This document shows, piece by piece, positions 10,561-20,789 of a stretch of DNA of 64,000 bases; the stretch's first letter is position 1; the number at the start of each line of letters is the position of its first letter. A program made the position numbers and the translations under genes. The stretch is from Erwinia pyrifoliae DSM 12163 (GTDB lineage: Bacteria; Pseudomonadota; Gammaproteobacteria; Enterobacterales; Enterobacteriaceae). The stretch spans positions 3,091,567 to 3,155,566 of the forward strand of contig NC_017390.1 of NCBI RefSeq assembly GCF_000026985.1, read 5' to 3'. A model generated the notes under the pieces. The model was not told the origin of the DNA. It ran no database searches and saw only the letters and a program-made list of their open reading frames with translations.

Positions 10561-11991
10561 CTATTTACCGCCCAGCAGGTCGCGGGCATTCCAGTGTGGG
10601 AAGTGACGGCGAACCAGCGCATTCAGTTCCAGCTCAAAAGCACTGAAGTTTGCGCTACCGGCGGAAATCTCTTCTGCCAGCGGCTGACGGATCATCCCGG
10701 CTCCCACGGTCACGTTACTCAGGCGATCGATAAAAATCATGCCGCCGGTGACCGGGTTCTGCTGATAGCTATCAAGAACCATCGGCTCATCAAAGACGAT
10801 ATCGACCAGGCCTATCGCGTTCAGCGGCAGTTCTGCGCTGTTATGCTGCGTCAGATGATTGATCTCCACCTGATGCTGAATGTTTTCTACGCGCGCGCGC
10901 GTTTTCTTACCGGCGATTTTCACATCGAAACTTTGCCCCGGCGTCAGCGGCTTTTCAGCCATCCACACCACGTCAACCGCAGCAGCGCGTACTGGCGTCA
11001 GTTCTGCACCAGCATCCACCAGCAGGTCGCCACGGCTGATATCGATCTCATCTTTCAACACCAGGGTGATCGCTTCCCCGGCGGCAGCCCGTTGCAGGTC
11101 GCCGTCAAAGGTGACAATGCGCGCAATGCCCGACTCGACGCCCGAAGGCAGCACTTTCACCCGTTGCCCCACCTGCACGCTGCCGGATGCCAGCGTTCCC
11201 GCATAGCCACGGAAATCCAGATTTGGGCGGTTAACGTACTGCACCGGGAAGCGCATCGGCTGCTGCTCGACCACGCGCTGCACCTCAACGGTTTCCAGCA
11301 CGTCCAGCAGCGTCGGGCCGCTGTACCAGCTCATATGGCCGCTCGGCGCGGCAACGTTTTCACCTTCCAGCGCCGACAGCGGCACAAAGCGAATATCCAG
11401 ATTGCCCGGCAGCTGCGTAGCGAAATCGAGATAATCCTGTTTGATCTGCTCAAAGGTGGCCTGGCTGTAGTTGACCAGATCCATTTTATTGATTGCCACC
11501 ACCAGGTGTTTAATGCCGAGCAGCGTCGAGATAAAGCTGTGGCGGCGGGTTTGATCGAGCACGCCTTTACGCGCATCGATCAGCAGGATCGCCAGATCGC
11601 AGGTTGATGCGCCCGTCGCCATATTGCGCGTGTACTGCTCGTGGCCTGGCGTATCGGCGATAATAAATTTGCGCTTTTCGGTAGAGAAGTAGCGATACGC
11701 CACGTCAATGGTGATGCCCTGCTCGCGCTCGGCCTGTAGCCCGTCCACCAGTAATGCCAGGTCCAGCTTTTCCCCCTGAGTACCGTGGCGTTTGCTGTCG
11801 TTATGCAGCGATGACAGCTGGTCTTCATAAATCTGCCGCGTATCGTGCAGCAGTCGGCCAATCAGGGTGCTTTTGCCGTCATCGACGCTGCCGCAGGTGA
11901 GAAAACGCAGCAGGCTTTTATGCTGCTGTGCGTGCAGCCAGGCTTCCACTCCGCCCTGGTCGGCAATCTGTTGTGCAATAATGTTGTTCAT
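10561..11991 (-). CDS. cysN: Sulfate adenylyltransferase subunit 1 (GTPase)
   Basis: Regulatory GTPase of ATP sulfurylase; GTP hydrolysis drives APS formation by CysD. An EF-Tu-like fold is evident: Walker [10 protein letters not shown] near residue 35, [12 protein letters not shown] near 112, and NKMD near 166. The C-terminal half holds the beta-barrel domains. Length 476 residues, as expected. It lies 9 bases after cysD and 1 base before cysC. Confidence 0.98.
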   Translation of the reverse strand: MNNIIAQQIADQGGVEAWLHAQQHKSLLRFLTCGSVDDGKSTLIGRLLHDTRQIYEDQLSSLHNDSKRHGTQGEKLDLALLVDGLQAEREQGITIDVAYRYFSTEKRKFIIADTPGHEQYTRNMATGASTCDLAILLIDARKGVLDQTRRHSFISTLLGIKHLVVAINKMDLVNYSQATFEQIKQDYLDFATQLPGNLDIRFVPLSALEGENVAAPSGHMSWYSGPTLLDVLETVEVQRVVEQQPMRFPVQYVNRPNLDFRGYAGTLASGSVQVGQRVKVLPSGVESGIARIVTFDGDLQRAAAGEAITLVLKDEIDISRGDLLVDAGAELTPVRAAAVDVVWMAEKPLTPGQSFDVKIAGKKTRARVENIQHQVEINHLTQHNSAELPLNAIGLVDIVFDEPMVLDSYQQNPVTGGMIFIDRLSNVTVGAGMIRQPLAEEISAGSANFSAFELELNALVRRHFPHWNARDLLGGK

Positions 11992-12000
11992 GGCGGCTCC

Positions 12001-12909
12001 TTAGAAATAACCCTGGCGTTTCTTCAGCTCCATCGAGCCGGCCTGATCGCGGTCTATCATTCGCCCCTGGCGCTCGCTGGTGGTGGAAACCAGCATCTCC
12101 TCGATAATGCCAGGCAGCGTTTTCGCTTCCGACTCTACCGCCCCGGTAAGCGGCCAGCAGCCGAGGGTACGGAAGCGCACCATACGCTGTTCAATGACTT
12201 CACCCGGCTGCAGGTCGATGCGATCGTCATCAATCATCATCAGCATGCCGTCTCGCTCCAGTACCGGGCGCGGGGCGGCCAGATACAACGGCACAATTTC
12301 GATATCTTCCAGAAAGATGTACTGCCAGATATCCAGCTCGGTCCAGTTGGAGAGCGGGAATACGCGGATGCTTTCGCCTTTGTTCACCTGACCGTTGTAG
12401 TTGTGCCACAGCTCCGGGCGCTGGTTTTTCGGGTCCCAGCGGTGGAAGCGATCGCGGAAAGAGTAGATACGCTCTTTGGCGCGGGATTTTTCTTCGTCGC
12501 GGCGTGCGCCGCCGAAGGCCGCATCAAAACCATACTTGTCCAGCGCCTGCTTCAGCCCTTCGGTTTTCATGATATCGGTGTGTTTGGCGCTGCCGTGCAC
12601 GAACGGGTTAATGCCCATCGCCACGCCCTCCGGGTTGCGGTGAACCAGCAGTTCGGCACCAATATTTTTCACCATGCGGTCGCGAAATGCGTACATTTCG
12701 CGGAATTTCCAGCCGGTATCCACATGCAGCAGCGGGAATGGCAGCGTCCCCGGATAAAAGGCTTTACGCGCCAGATGCAGCATCACCGATGAATCTTTGC
12801 CAATGGAGTACATCATCACCGGATTGGCGAACTCTGCCGCCACTTCGCGGATAATATGGATACTTTCCGCCTCCAGCTGACGCAGGTGAGTAAGTCGTTT
12901 TTGATCCAT
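12001..12909 (-). CDS. cysD: Sulfate adenylyltransferase subunit 2
   Basis: Catalytic subunit of ATP sulfurylase; forms APS from ATP and sulfate. The PP-loop [10 protein letters not shown] is near residue 36; the conserved [15 protein letters not shown] and the C-terminal [20 protein letters not shown] are present. Two adjacent ATGs occur at 12912 and 12909. The second is preferred because GAGG is 7 bases before it and it yields the E. coli length of 302 residues. Confidence 0.98.
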   Translation of the reverse strand: MDQKRLTHLRQLEAESIHIIREVAAEFANPVMMYSIGKDSSVMLHLARKAFYPGTLPFPLLHVDTGWKFREMYAFRDRMVKNIGAELLVHRNPEGVAMGINPFVHGSAKHTDIMKTEGLKQALDKYGFDAAFGGARRDEEKSRAKERIYSFRDRFHRWDPKNQRPELWHNYNGQVNKGESIRVFPLSNWTELDIWQYIFLEDIEIVPLYLAAPRPVLERDGMLMMIDDDRIDLQPGEVIEQRMVRFRTLGCWPLTGAVESEAKTLPGIIEEMLVSTTSERQGRMIDRDQAGSMELKKRQGYF

Positions 12910-12918
12910 CATTTTTCC

Positions 12919-14334
12919 TCAAGCCAAATTCACAACGGGGGACTGGCGTCCGTCCTGCTGCGCTGAATGTTGATACCATGCCAGCTGCTGATGCAGATTG
13001 ACCACTTCGCCAATCACTAACAGCGCAGGGGTTGGGGCATTTTGTGCCAGCTCGCCGAGCTGTTGCAGCGTGCCGGTCAGTACCTGTTGGTCCTGACGGG
13101 TTCCACGACCGATCACCGCGACGGGCGTTAGCGGATCGCGCCCGTGCGTCATCAGCTGGTCGGCGATATCCCCTGCGGCCATAGCACCCATATAGATCGC
13201 CAGCGTTTGTCGCGCACGCGCCAGCGAAGGCCAGTCGGTGCCGTTACCGTCGGCACGGCACTGCCCGGTAACAAACAGCACGCTCTGGGCATAGTCGCGA
13301 TGGGTCAACGGGATGCCGGCGTAGGCGGTAGCACCGGCAGCTGCGGTCACGCCGGGTACCACCTGAAATGGGATGCCCGCCGCCGCCGCCGCCTGCAGCT
13401 CTTCACCGCCACGGCCAAAGATAAACGGGTCTCCGCCCTTCAGCCGCACCACGCGCTTGCCCTGCTGCGCCAGCTCTACCAGCATGCGGTTGATCTCTTC
13501 CTGCGGTACGCTATGGGCGTTAGCGCGCTTGCCCACGCAGATGCGGTCGGCATCACGCCGCACTAAGTCCAGAATTTCATCACTGACCAGGTAGTCATAC
13601 AGCACCACATCCGCCAGCTGCATCACCTGTAGTCCGCGCAGAGTCAACAGCCCGCTGTCCCCCGGGCCGGCACCGACAAGGATGATCTCTCCCTGGGGCG
13701 TTTCCACATCGGTTAACTGACTGTCGAGCGTGCGTTTGGCTTCATCGACATTGCCCGATGCCACCTGGCTGGCGAACAGCCCGTTAAAGGCTTTGTCCCA
13801 GAAGCGACGGCGATCGGACATCATCGAGAAGCGCGCTTTGACCTTGTCGCGCCACTGCCCGGCGATCTGCGCCATCTGGCCGAGATTAGCAGGCAGCAGC
13901 GCCTCCAGTTTTTCGCGCAGCAGACGCGCCAGCACCGGCGCGGTGCCGCTGGAAGAGATAGCCACCACCAGCGGGGAGCGGTCAACGATGGAAGGAAAGA
14001 TAAACGAGCATTTCGGCTGGTCGTCCACCACGTTGGCCAGCAGATGGCGAGCGGTGGCATCCTGATAAACCTGCCCGTTGAGTTCAGCATTATCGGTGGC
14101 GGCAATCACCAGGAATACGCTACCGAGCTGCTCTGGCCGGTAGGCGGTGGCCAGCCATTCAACGCGGTGGCTCTCGGCCAGTGCGGCCAGCTCTTCGCAC
14201 AGCTCGCGTGAAACAATCTGTACCCGCGCTCCGGCCCGGCGCAGCAGTTCGATTTTGCGTGCAGCCACGTCGCCACCGCCCACCACCAGCACCGGCTTGT
14301 GTCTGATATCAGCAAAAAGAGGGAGATAATCCAC
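12919..14334 (-). CDS. cysG: Siroheme synthase CysG (fused dehydrogenase/ferrochelatase and methyltransferase)
   Basis: Makes siroheme from uroporphyrinogen III; siroheme is the cofactor of sulfite reductase CysI encoded nearby. The N-terminal NAD-dependent precorrin-2 dehydrogenase/ferrochelatase has the Rossmann motif [11 protein letters not shown] near residue 17 and the SSSGTAP serine near 128. The C-terminal SAM-dependent methyltransferase has [15 protein letters not shown] near 219 and [14 protein letters not shown] near 298. The 471 residues are slightly more than E. coli (457), with extra length at the C-terminus. In E. coli cysG sits in the nitrite reductase operon; here it leads cysDNC, a dedicated sulfur-assimilation arrangement. 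Confidence 0.97.
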   Translation of the reverse strand: MDYLPLFADIRHKPVLVVGGGDVAARKIELLRRAGARVQIVSRELCEELAALAESHRVEWLATAYRPEQLGSVFLVIAATDNAELNGQVYQDATARHLLANVVDDQPKCSFIFPSIVDRSPLVVAISSSGTAPVLARLLREKLEALLPANLGQMAQIAGQWRDKVKARFSMMSDRRRFWDKAFNGLFASQVASGNVDEAKRTLDSQLTDVETPQGEIILVGAGPGDSGLLTLRGLQVMQLADVVLYDYLVSDEILDLVRRDADRICVGKRANAHSVPQEEINRMLVELAQQGKRVVRLKGGDPFIFGRGGEELQAAAAAGIPFQVVPGVTAAAGATAYAGIPLTHRDYAQSVLFVTGQCRADGNGTDWPSLARARQTLAIYMGAMAAGDIADQLMTHGRDPLTPVAVIGRGTRQDQQVLTGTLQQLGELAQNAPTPALLVIGEVVNLHQQLAWYQHSAQQDGRQSPVVNLA

Positions 14335-14665
14335 GCGAACCTTCTTAATTACATAAGCTTGAAAGGGACTATACGTGTCCGGCTGAAGGGTTATGAAATG
14401 ACTAATTGGAATGAGTAGTTACCGAATGGAATAACGTGATGGGAAAGCTGAGAACAAAATGTGCTTAACAGATGATATTGTTAGCATTCGGGCAGCGGGC
14501 GCGCCCGCAAAATACTTCGCCGGTTTATCGCGGTCAGTTTAAAATATCTGGCTGATAACCTCAGTCGACCGCCGTACCCTTTAGCGAATTGCGCAGAATA
14601 AATAGCGTTGTTGCGCTGGCCGCTGCTGCCGATGGCATTGCTATCTGTTAACCTCTGGAGTCGTT
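14335..14665. promoter_or_regulatory. Divergent control region between cysG and the YciI-like gene
   Basis: This 331-bp region has no gene. On the minus strand a candidate -10 TATAGT (14368-14373) lies upstream of cysG. Farther up, TTAGTCATTT (14396-14405, minus strand) is also present upstream of cysJ, and TGGAAT repeats on the plus strand at 14407-14412 and 14427-14432, 20 bases apart. These are reasonable CysB-site candidates, but CysB sites are degenerate and this is inference. A 14-bp GC palindrome (14495-14508) lies nearer the YciI-like gene. Confidence 0.5.
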
Positions 14666-14950
14666 ATGTATCTTGTTTTGCTTAGCTATACCCGCCCAAT
14701 GGACGAAGTTAACCGTCTGCTGGAACCGCATATTGAGTGGATTAATCGCTATTTTGCCGATGGCGTCTTTATCAGCGCCGGGCGCAAAGAGCCGCGCACG
14801 GGCGGCATGATCATGGTAAAGGAGATGGATCGCGCACGGCTTGATGCCATTCTGGCGGAAGATCCTTTTCAGGCCGTAGCCAGCTATGACGTGACCAAAG
14901 TCAATATCACCCGCTCTGCCGATGCGTTTTCCGCGCTAACGGGGATCTGA
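14666..14950 (+). CDS. YciI-family small protein
   Basis: A 94-residue YCII-related protein of unknown function. The family pattern is visible: an N-terminal beta strand (MYLVLLSYTRP), the conserved His in EPHIEWINRYFADGVFISAG near residue 24, and EDPFQAVASYDVTKV near 70. GGAG lies 7 bases before the ATG. It faces away from cysG and converges on cysH. Its place between the two cys units is suggestive of a sulfur link, but nothing in the sequence shows that. Confidence 0.85.
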   Translation: MYLVLLSYTRPMDEVNRLLEPHIEWINRYFADGVFISAGRKEPRTGGMIMVKEMDRARLDAILAEDPFQAVASYDVTKVNITRSADAFSALTGI

Positions 14951-14996
14951 ACATCAAGAACGAGCCGCTGTTTCAGCCCGCCCGTTGGTAGCAGAC

Positions 14997-15728
14997 TTAT
15001 TCGTGCAGGCCGCATTCGCGCTTCAGGCCGAAGAAGCGGGTTTCTTCTTCCGCCATGCCCGGCTGCCATTTGCGCGTGGTGTGGGTATCGCCGACCGACA
15101 GATAGCCCTGCTCCCGCAGCGGGTGGTAGCTCAAGCCATGCTGTTGCAGATACCGGTAAACCTGACGGTCATCCCAGTCGATAATCGGCAGCAGTTTGAA
15201 AACGCCTTTTTTGACGGCCAGTACCGGAAGGTGCGCACGGCTGCCGGACTGATCGCGGCGCAGTCCGGCAAACCACGTCTGGCCCTGCAACGTTTCCAGC
15301 GCGCGGTTCATCGGTTCCACCTTGTTGATCTGGTTGTAGCGCTCAATGCCTTCTACCCCCTGCTCCCATAGCTTGCCGTAGCGAGCTTCCTGCCACGCCG
15401 GACTTTGCGCAGCGCGGAACACCTGTAGGTTAAGATCGAGCTTTTCCGTCAGCTGGTCAATAAACCGGTAGGTTTCCGCGAACAGGTAACCGGTATCGGT
15501 GAGGATCACCGGGATATCTGGCTTCTGGCGCGTCACCAGATGCAGGCTCACCGCCGCCTGAATGCCAAAGCTGGAGGTTAATACCGCCTGGCCAGGCAGA
15601 TTCTCCAGCCCCCAGGTCACCCGTTCCTCGGCGGAAAGCTTATCCAGCTTATTGTTGATTTCGGCGAGCGCCATTACGCGCTCAACCTTGGGAAGTTGGT
15701 TCAGTGCAGAGAGATCGAGAACTGCCAT
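14997..15728 (-). CDS. cysH: Phosphoadenosine phosphosulfate reductase
   Basis: Reduces PAPS to sulfite with thioredoxin or glutaredoxin. The catalytic Cys is in the C-terminal ECGLHE, and it is the only cysteine in the protein; the paired cysteines that hold an iron-sulfur cluster in APS-type reductases are absent, so this is the PAPS-specific class, consistent with cysC in the same locus. Length 243 residues. It follows cysI by 12 bases as last gene of cysJIH. Confidence 0.98.
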   Translation of the reverse strand: MAVLDLSALNQLPKVERVMALAEINNKLDKLSAEERVTWGLENLPGQAVLTSSFGIQAAVSLHLVTRQKPDIPVILTDTGYLFAETYRFIDQLTEKLDLNLQVFRAAQSPAWQEARYGKLWEQGVEGIERYNQINKVEPMNRALETLQGQTWFAGLRRDQSGSRAHLPVLAVKKGVFKLLPIIDWDDRQVYRYLQQHGLSYHPLREQGYLSVGDTHTTRKWQPGMAEEETRFFGLKRECGLHE

Positions 15729-15740
15729 CTTATGCCTCCG

Positions 15741-17456
15741 TCATTGCCAGAAATCACGAGCCGGATCGCGTACCGGTTGCACCACCCCGGCGCGGAGGGT
15801 GAAATCACCGAAGCCTTCATCCGCATATCGCTCTTGTGACCAGCGGTCGATCAGCTCATCAAGGATAGCCAGAATTTGCTCTTCGTTGATATTTTCGCGA
15901 TACATACGCGGAATGCGCGTCCCGATGCGGTTACCGCCAAGATGCAGGTTATAGCGCCCCGGCGCTTTGCCCACCAGGCCGATTTCCGCCAGCAGCGCAC
16001 GGCCACAGCCGTTAGGGCAACCCGTTACGCGCAAAACGATATGCTCATCGCCCACGCCGTGCGCGGTCAGGATCTCTTCCACCCGCGTGACAAACTGCGG
16101 CAGAAAACGCTCCGCTTCCGCCATCGCCAACGGGCAGGTCGGAAATGCCACACAGGCCATGGAGTTTTCACGCTGGTGGCTGACGTTTTCCATCAGGCCG
16201 TGCGCCACCGCCAGCCGCTCAATGTTCTCTTTTTCTGCCTCCGGCACCCCGGCAACAATCAGGTTCTGATTCGCGGTTAAGCGGAAGTCGCCCCGGTGGA
16301 TTTTGGCAATTTCTGCCAGTCCGGTTTTCAGCGGGCGGCCGGGATAGTCCAGCAGGCGGCCGTTTTCGATAAACAGCGTCAGATGCCACTGATTATCAAT
16401 GCCCTTCACCCAGCCAAAACGATCGCCACGGGTGGTGAATTCATACGGCCGGGTCGGCTCAAAGGTGATACCGGCACGGCGTTCCACTTCTGCCTTGAAG
16501 ACATCCGGCCCCACGCGCTCAAGGGTGTATTTGGTTTTCGCATTTTTACGGTCGGTGCGGTTGCCCCAGTCACGCTGGGTGGTCACCACCGCTTCAGCCA
16601 CGTCGAGGATCTTGCTTAGCGGCAGATAGCCAAACTCGCTGGCGGTTCGGGCAAAGGTGGCTTTATTACCGTGTTCGATTGAAAGACCGCCGCCAACCAG
16701 CAGGTTGAAACCGACCAGCCTGCCTTGTTCGGCAATGGCGATAAAGTTCATGTCATTGGCATGCAGGTCAACGTCATTGTGCGGCGGCACCACTACCGTG
16801 GTTTTGAACTTACGCGGCAGATAGGTTTCACCGAGGATCGGCTCTTCATCCGTGGTGGCCACTTTTTCCTTATCAAGCCAGATCTCTGCATAGGCGCGGG
16901 TGCGCGGCAGCAGATGCTCGGAGAGCTTCTTCGCCCATTCATACGCTTCCTGGTGCAGTTCGGACTCAATCGGGTTCGAGCTGCACAGCACGTTGCGGTT
17001 AACGTCGTTAGCGGTGGCCAGCGCGTCCAGCCCGACTTCGTGTAGCATCTGATGAGCCGGTTTGACGTTGCCCTTCAGGATGCCGTGGAACTGGAACGTC
17101 TGACGGTTGGTCAGACGGATACTGCCGTAAATGGTGTTATCACTGGCAAATTTATCGATGGCCAGCCACTGTTTTGGCGTCATGATCCCGCCCGGCAGGC
17201 GGCAGCGCAGCATCATCGCATGACGCGCATCCAGCTTCTGTTCGGCACGCTCGGCGCGGATATCGCGATCGTCCTGCTGGTACATGCCGTGAAAGCGGAT
17301 CAGCAGGAAGTTGTCGCCGTTAAAGCCGCCGGTCAGCCCGTCATGCAGGTCTTCAGCAATGCCACCGCGCAAATAGTTGCTTTGTTTCTTCAGGCGTTCG
17401 GCGTCGACCAGCTTGCCTTCAACCACCAGTGGGCCTGGATATTTTTCATCGCTCAT
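15741..17456 (-). CDS. cysI: Sulfite reductase hemoprotein (beta) subunit
   Basis: Six-electron reduction of sulfite to sulfide using siroheme and a [4Fe-4S] cluster. The four cluster cysteines are in CVAFPTC near residues 434-440 and GCPNGC near 479-483. Substrate-site arginines and lysines are in the [12 protein letters not shown] and TANQNLI regions. Length 571 residues against 570 in E. coli. The ATG shares one base with the cysJ stop (TAATG), so translation is coupled. Confidence 0.98.
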   Translation of the reverse strand: MSDEKYPGPLVVEGKLVDAERLKKQSNYLRGGIAEDLHDGLTGGFNGDNFLLIRFHGMYQQDDRDIRAERAEQKLDARHAMMLRCRLPGGIMTPKQWLAIDKFASDNTIYGSIRLTNRQTFQFHGILKGNVKPAHQMLHEVGLDALATANDVNRNVLCSSNPIESELHQEAYEWAKKLSEHLLPRTRAYAEIWLDKEKVATTDEEPILGETYLPRKFKTTVVVPPHNDVDLHANDMNFIAIAEQGRLVGFNLLVGGGLSIEHGNKATFARTASEFGYLPLSKILDVAEAVVTTQRDWGNRTDRKNAKTKYTLERVGPDVFKAEVERRAGITFEPTRPYEFTTRGDRFGWVKGIDNQWHLTLFIENGRLLDYPGRPLKTGLAEIAKIHRGDFRLTANQNLIVAGVPEAEKENIERLAVAHGLMENVSHQRENSMACVAFPTCPLAMAEAERFLPQFVTRVEEILTAHGVGDEHIVLRVTGCPNGCGRALLAEIGLVGKAPGRYNLHLGGNRIGTRIPRMYRENINEEQILAILDELIDRWSQERYADEGFGDFTLRAGVVQPVRDPARDFWQ

Positions 17457-19258
17457 TAGTACACATCTCGCTGATAACGGCGCTCAATGCGCAGCTCGCT
17501 TAAAAATTCATCTGCCGCTTCGATGTCCATTGCACCAAATTCGGCTACCACTTCCAGTAATGCCTGCTCAACGTCTTTGGCCATGCGGTTGGCATCGCCA
17601 CAGACATAAATATGTGCGCCCTCTTCAATCCAGCGCCACAGCTCTGCGCCATTAGCACGGATTTTGTCCTGTACGTAGACCTTATGCTGCCCGTCACGCG
17701 ACCAGGCTAAGTCAATGTGGGTCAGCAAACCGTCTTTGACGTAGCGCTGCCACTCGACCTGATAAAGAAAATCTTCGGTAAAGTGCGGATTACCAAAGAA
17801 CAGCCAGTTCTTGCCGCCAGCCCCTTCGCTGTCGCGCTGCTGCATAAAGGCACGGAACGGGGCGATCCCGGTGCCGGGGCCAATCATAATCACCGGGGTT
17901 TGTGGATCGGCCGGCAGGCGGAAGTTGTCATTGTGCTCGATGAAAATGCGCACCTCTGCATCTTCGCTAAGACGGTCGGCCAGATAGCTGGAAGCGCCCC
18001 CGGCTCGGGCGCGGCCTTCGATCTCAAAACGCACGGCACCTACGGTGATATGGACTTCGTTTTCGTTCTCCGCCTGCGAGGAGGCAATGGAGTACAGGCG
18101 CGGCGTGAGCGGGCGCAACAGCCCGGTTAACTGTTCCGCGTTCAGTTCGGTCGGGGCATAACGCGCCATATCAACGATAGGCGTGTTCTGCGCATAGTGC
18201 TGTAAAGCGCTCTTATCGCCTATCTGCGCCAGCAGCGCCTCATTACGTGAGAGCCTGGCATACTGTTCGACGATCTGCGGCGTATTTACCGTCAGTTCGT
18301 AATGTTTTTGCAGCGCTTGCGCCAGCGGCACGGAGCGGCCATCCACCGTCACCGGCTCATCGCCCTTCAGCCAGAGAAGTTGCAGCAGCTCCTGTACCAG
18401 CGCCGCATCGTTTTCAAACCAGACTCCCAGCGCATCGCCCGGCTGATAGCGCAGCCCGGAATCACCAAGGTCAATTTCGATGTGGCGTACATCTTTAACG
18501 GAATGGCGACCGGTGATTTTCTGATTAACCGCCAGGCTGGCGCTAAGCGGTGCTTCTTTGCTGTACGGGCTGCTGGAGATGGCGTTGATGCTGCCCGCTG
18601 CGGCAGCCGTCATCTGAGACGAGCCCGCCTGCGGAACGCGTGCTTTTAGAATATCGGTTAGCTGTAAGCGCCAGGCCTGCGCCTCAGCAGCGTACTCTAC
18701 GTCTGCATCAACGCGCTCCAGCAGGCGTTCAGCGCCCAGCTCGGCCAGCCTGCTGTCAAAATCTTTACCGGCCTTGCTGAAGAATTCATACGACGTATCG
18801 CCAAGGCCAAACACCGCAAAGGCGCTGGCGTTCATCTTTGGCGCTTTCTTCGACATCAGGAATTTATGCAGTGCCACCGCTTCTTCCGGCGGCTCCCCCT
18901 CGCCCTGAGTGGAGGTGACCACCACCAGCAGTTTTTCCTGGCCAATTTGTTTGAACTTATAGTCACCGGCATTGACCAGGCTGACGTTGAGCTTTGCACC
19001 CAGCAGGTCGTCGCGCAGCTGTTCAGCCAGACGGCGGGCATTACCGGTCTGGGAAGCAGAAAGGATGGTGACCGCCGGCACTTCGGCTGCTGCTGGCGCA
19101 GCGGCGGCTACCGCACCCGATGCCGGGTTGACCATGCCCCAGAAATAACCGGAAAGCCAGGCCAGCTGCATGGGGGAATAATCACCGGTCGCCGCCTGCA
19201 GGCGGGCGAGCTGATCCGGATTAAGCGGAAGCATATTTAAAGGTGCCTGAGTCGTCAT
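17456..19258 (-). CDS. cysJ: Sulfite reductase flavoprotein (alpha) subunit
   Basis: Passes electrons from NADPH through FAD and FMN to CysI. Domains in order: flavodoxin-like FMN domain (near 65-200, with [15 protein letters not shown] and [12 protein letters not shown]), FAD domain (RLYSIASSQ near 388) and NADPH domain ([18 protein letters not shown] near 455, C-terminal ERRYQRDVY). Length 600 residues against 599 in E. coli. First gene of the leftward cysJIH unit. Confidence 0.98.
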   Translation of the reverse strand: MTTQAPLNMLPLNPDQLARLQAATGDYSPMQLAWLSGYFWGMVNPASGAVAAAAPAAAEVPAVTILSASQTGNARRLAEQLRDDLLGAKLNVSLVNAGDYKFKQIGQEKLLVVVTSTQGEGEPPEEAVALHKFLMSKKAPKMNASAFAVFGLGDTSYEFFSKAGKDFDSRLAELGAERLLERVDADVEYAAEAQAWRLQLTDILKARVPQAGSSQMTAAAAGSINAISSSPYSKEAPLSASLAVNQKITGRHSVKDVRHIEIDLGDSGLRYQPGDALGVWFENDAALVQELLQLLWLKGDEPVTVDGRSVPLAQALQKHYELTVNTPQIVEQYARLSRNEALLAQIGDKSALQHYAQNTPIVDMARYAPTELNAEQLTGLLRPLTPRLYSIASSQAENENEVHITVGAVRFEIEGRARAGGASSYLADRLSEDAEVRIFIEHNDNFRLPADPQTPVIMIGPGTGIAPFRAFMQQRDSEGAGGKNWLFFGNPHFTEDFLYQVEWQRYVKDGLLTHIDLAWSRDGQHKVYVQDKIRANGAELWRWIEEGAHIYVCGDANRMAKDVEQALLEVVAEFGAMDIEAADEFLSELRIERRYQRDVY

Positions 19259-19543
19259 TGCGTCAAAAGTTCCAGAGTCTGAGATCTATAGCAACAGGGT
19301 AAAGGTAAGCATAACAACCCTTAAATAAGGGTTGGTACTAATTCATAACCAAAATGACTAAACGGTTTTTCGGGTAAGCGTTAGCGGCAAAACAGATTGA
19401 TTTTAATATTATTTTTCAAACAGTTAAAAAATAAATATTTCGCCATTCTTTATCTCACGGCATCTGGCCGGTAAACGGGTGCGAAAAAAGCTCTTTTACG
19501 GTATCCTGCAGCGTTTTTTAAGACCTTTACAGAGACCGGGATC
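19259..19543. promoter_or_regulatory. Divergent control region between cysJ and queD
   Basis: This 285-bp gap holds the cysJIH promoter. On the minus strand a -10-like TATAGA lies at 19285-19290. Upstream is a palindrome CAACCCTTA-TT-TAAGGGTTG (19315-19334), followed by TTAGTCATTT (19352-19361), the 10-mer also found upstream of cysG. One of these elements is likely to be recognised by CysB; this is inference from position. Confidence 0.5.
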
Positions 19544-19903
19544 ATGGCAACCACGCTATTTAAAGAATTTCAATTTGAAGCCGCGCACCTTTTACCGCAT
19601 GTGCCAGCCGGACATAAGTGCGGCCGCCTGCACGGACACTCCTTTATGATCCGGCTGGAAATTACTGGCGAAGTGAACCCCCATACCGGCTGGGTAATGG
19701 ATTTTTCCGAGATCAAAAGCGCATTTAAGCCGATTTATGACCGGCTGGATCACTACTATCTTAACGATATTCCCGGTCTGGAAAACCCGACCAGTGAAGT
19801 GCTGGCAGAATGGATTTGGCAGCAGATGAAACCTGCCCTGCCGCTGTTAAGCGCGGTCATGGTAAAAGAGACCTGCACCGCCGGATGCGTCTACCGTGGC
19901 TGA
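19544..19903 (+). CDS. queD: 6-carboxy-5,6,7,8-tetrahydropterin synthase
   Basis: First committed step of queuosine and 7-deazaguanine synthesis from dihydroneopterin triphosphate. Zinc ligands His15, His30 and His32 are visible in AAHLLPH and CGRLHGHSF, with catalytic Cys26. The fold ends with the conserved [13 protein letters not shown] and the Glu in VKETCTAG. Length 119 residues against about 120 in E. coli. queE (22534-23205) is close by and queF lies at 40095. Confidence 0.97.
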   Translation: MATTLFKEFQFEAAHLLPHVPAGHKCGRLHGHSFMIRLEITGEVNPHTGWVMDFSEIKSAFKPIYDRLDHYYLNDIPGLENPTSEVLAEWIWQQMKPALPLLSAVMVKETCTAGCVYRG

Positions 19904-20009
19904 TGCCAGACGGGCCTGGCTAATCGCCTTTTATCAGCCGGGCCTGAACACGTTAACGCTTTTGCCTGACTGATTCAGTTGCCAACATCTATTTCCATTA
20001 AGAATAATC

Positions 20010-20026
20010 TATAACTGCAAGTTATA
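20010..20026. promoter_or_regulatory. Palindrome upstream of the amino-acid ABC operon
   Basis: TATAACT-GCA-AGTTATA is a perfect 7-bp inverted repeat about 80 bases before the permease start. Its size and symmetry suit a LysR-type regulator such as CysB; the protein involved is not shown by the sequence. Confidence 0.45.
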
Positions 20027-20105
20027 TAGCGCACCTGCGCTGACATGATAACCTTTGGTGACAAAACGAATATTCTTAGCAACGCTATTTTAGGGAAGGT
20101 GCCGG

Positions 20106-20789
20106 GTGCCCTCATGGTTTAATTTAGCAATCGAATCATTCTGGCCAATGCTTTATGCCGGTCTGACATTCACCATTCCACTCACGCTGATCGCCTTTAC
20201 GCTGGGTTTATCCCTTGGCGCTGTTGTCGCTCTTGTCAGACTGTATGGCCCCCGGCCTTTGCAAAGCCTGGTGCGCTTTTATGTCTGGCTTATTCGCGGC
20301 ACGCCGCTGCTGGTTCAGCTGTTTCTTATCTTTTATGCTTTGCCCGGGGTCGGTATTACCATCGACGCTTTCCCGGCCGCCGTAATCGGCTTTACGCTGA
20401 ATATCGGGGCTTATACTTCGGAGATTATTCGCGCCACGCTGCTGTCCGTCCCCAAAGGGCAGTGGGAAGCTGCGCACTCTATCGGTATGAGCTGGGGCCA
20501 GACGCTGCGACGCATTGTTATGCCTCAGGCGGCACGGGTTGCGGTACCGCCTTTATCAAATACCTTTATCGCGCTGGTTAAAGACACGTCTCTGGCGTCG
20601 GTGATCACCGTTCCCGAACTGTTTCTCGCCGCGCAGCGTATTGCGGCGGTAACCTACCAGCCATTAATACTGTATACCGAAGCGGCGATTATTTATTTAC
20701 TGTTAAGCTCGGTGTTGTCTGCTTTGCAGGCGCGACTGGAAAAAAAGCTGGCCAACAACGGTGCTATAAAAGGAAGAGATAATGATTAA
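20106..20789 (+). CDS. Polar amino-acid ABC transporter permease (HisM/TcyL type)
   Basis: Inner-membrane permease of a polar amino-acid uptake system. About five hydrophobic helices are visible, with the family signature IRGTPLLVQLFLIFYALPG near residue 60 and the ATPase-coupling EAA loop KGQWEAAHSIGMSWGQTLRRIVMPQA near 118-143. The start is GTG with AGGGAAGG upstream. Resembles the cystine permease TcyL of E. coli through VPELFLAAQRI and PPLSNTFIALVKDTSLAS. It overlaps the ATPase gene by 8 bases. The nearby cys genes fit a sulfur amino-acid substrate, but specificity is inferred. Confidence 0.9.
   Translation: MPSWFNLAIESFWPMLYAGLTFTIPLTLIAFTLGLSLGAVVALVRLYGPRPLQSLVRFYVWLIRGTPLLVQLFLIFYALPGVGITIDAFPAAVIGFTLNIGAYTSEIIRATLLSVPKGQWEAAHSIGMSWGQTLRRIVMPQAARVAVPPLSNTFIALVKDTSLASVITVPELFLAAQRIAAVTYQPLILYTEAAIIYLLLSSVLSALQARLEKKLANNGAIKGRDND

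Noticed and set aside
10558..11607. 349-codon open frame opposite cysN
   Set aside because: Antisense shadow of a clearly conserved gene, with His/Gln-rich composition typical of reverse reading.
12910..14996. A CRISPR array or cas genes, expected here by synteny with E. coli
   Set aside because: The interval holds cysG and a YciI-like gene; no regularly spaced repeats or cas-like proteins are seen in this interval or elsewhere in the window.
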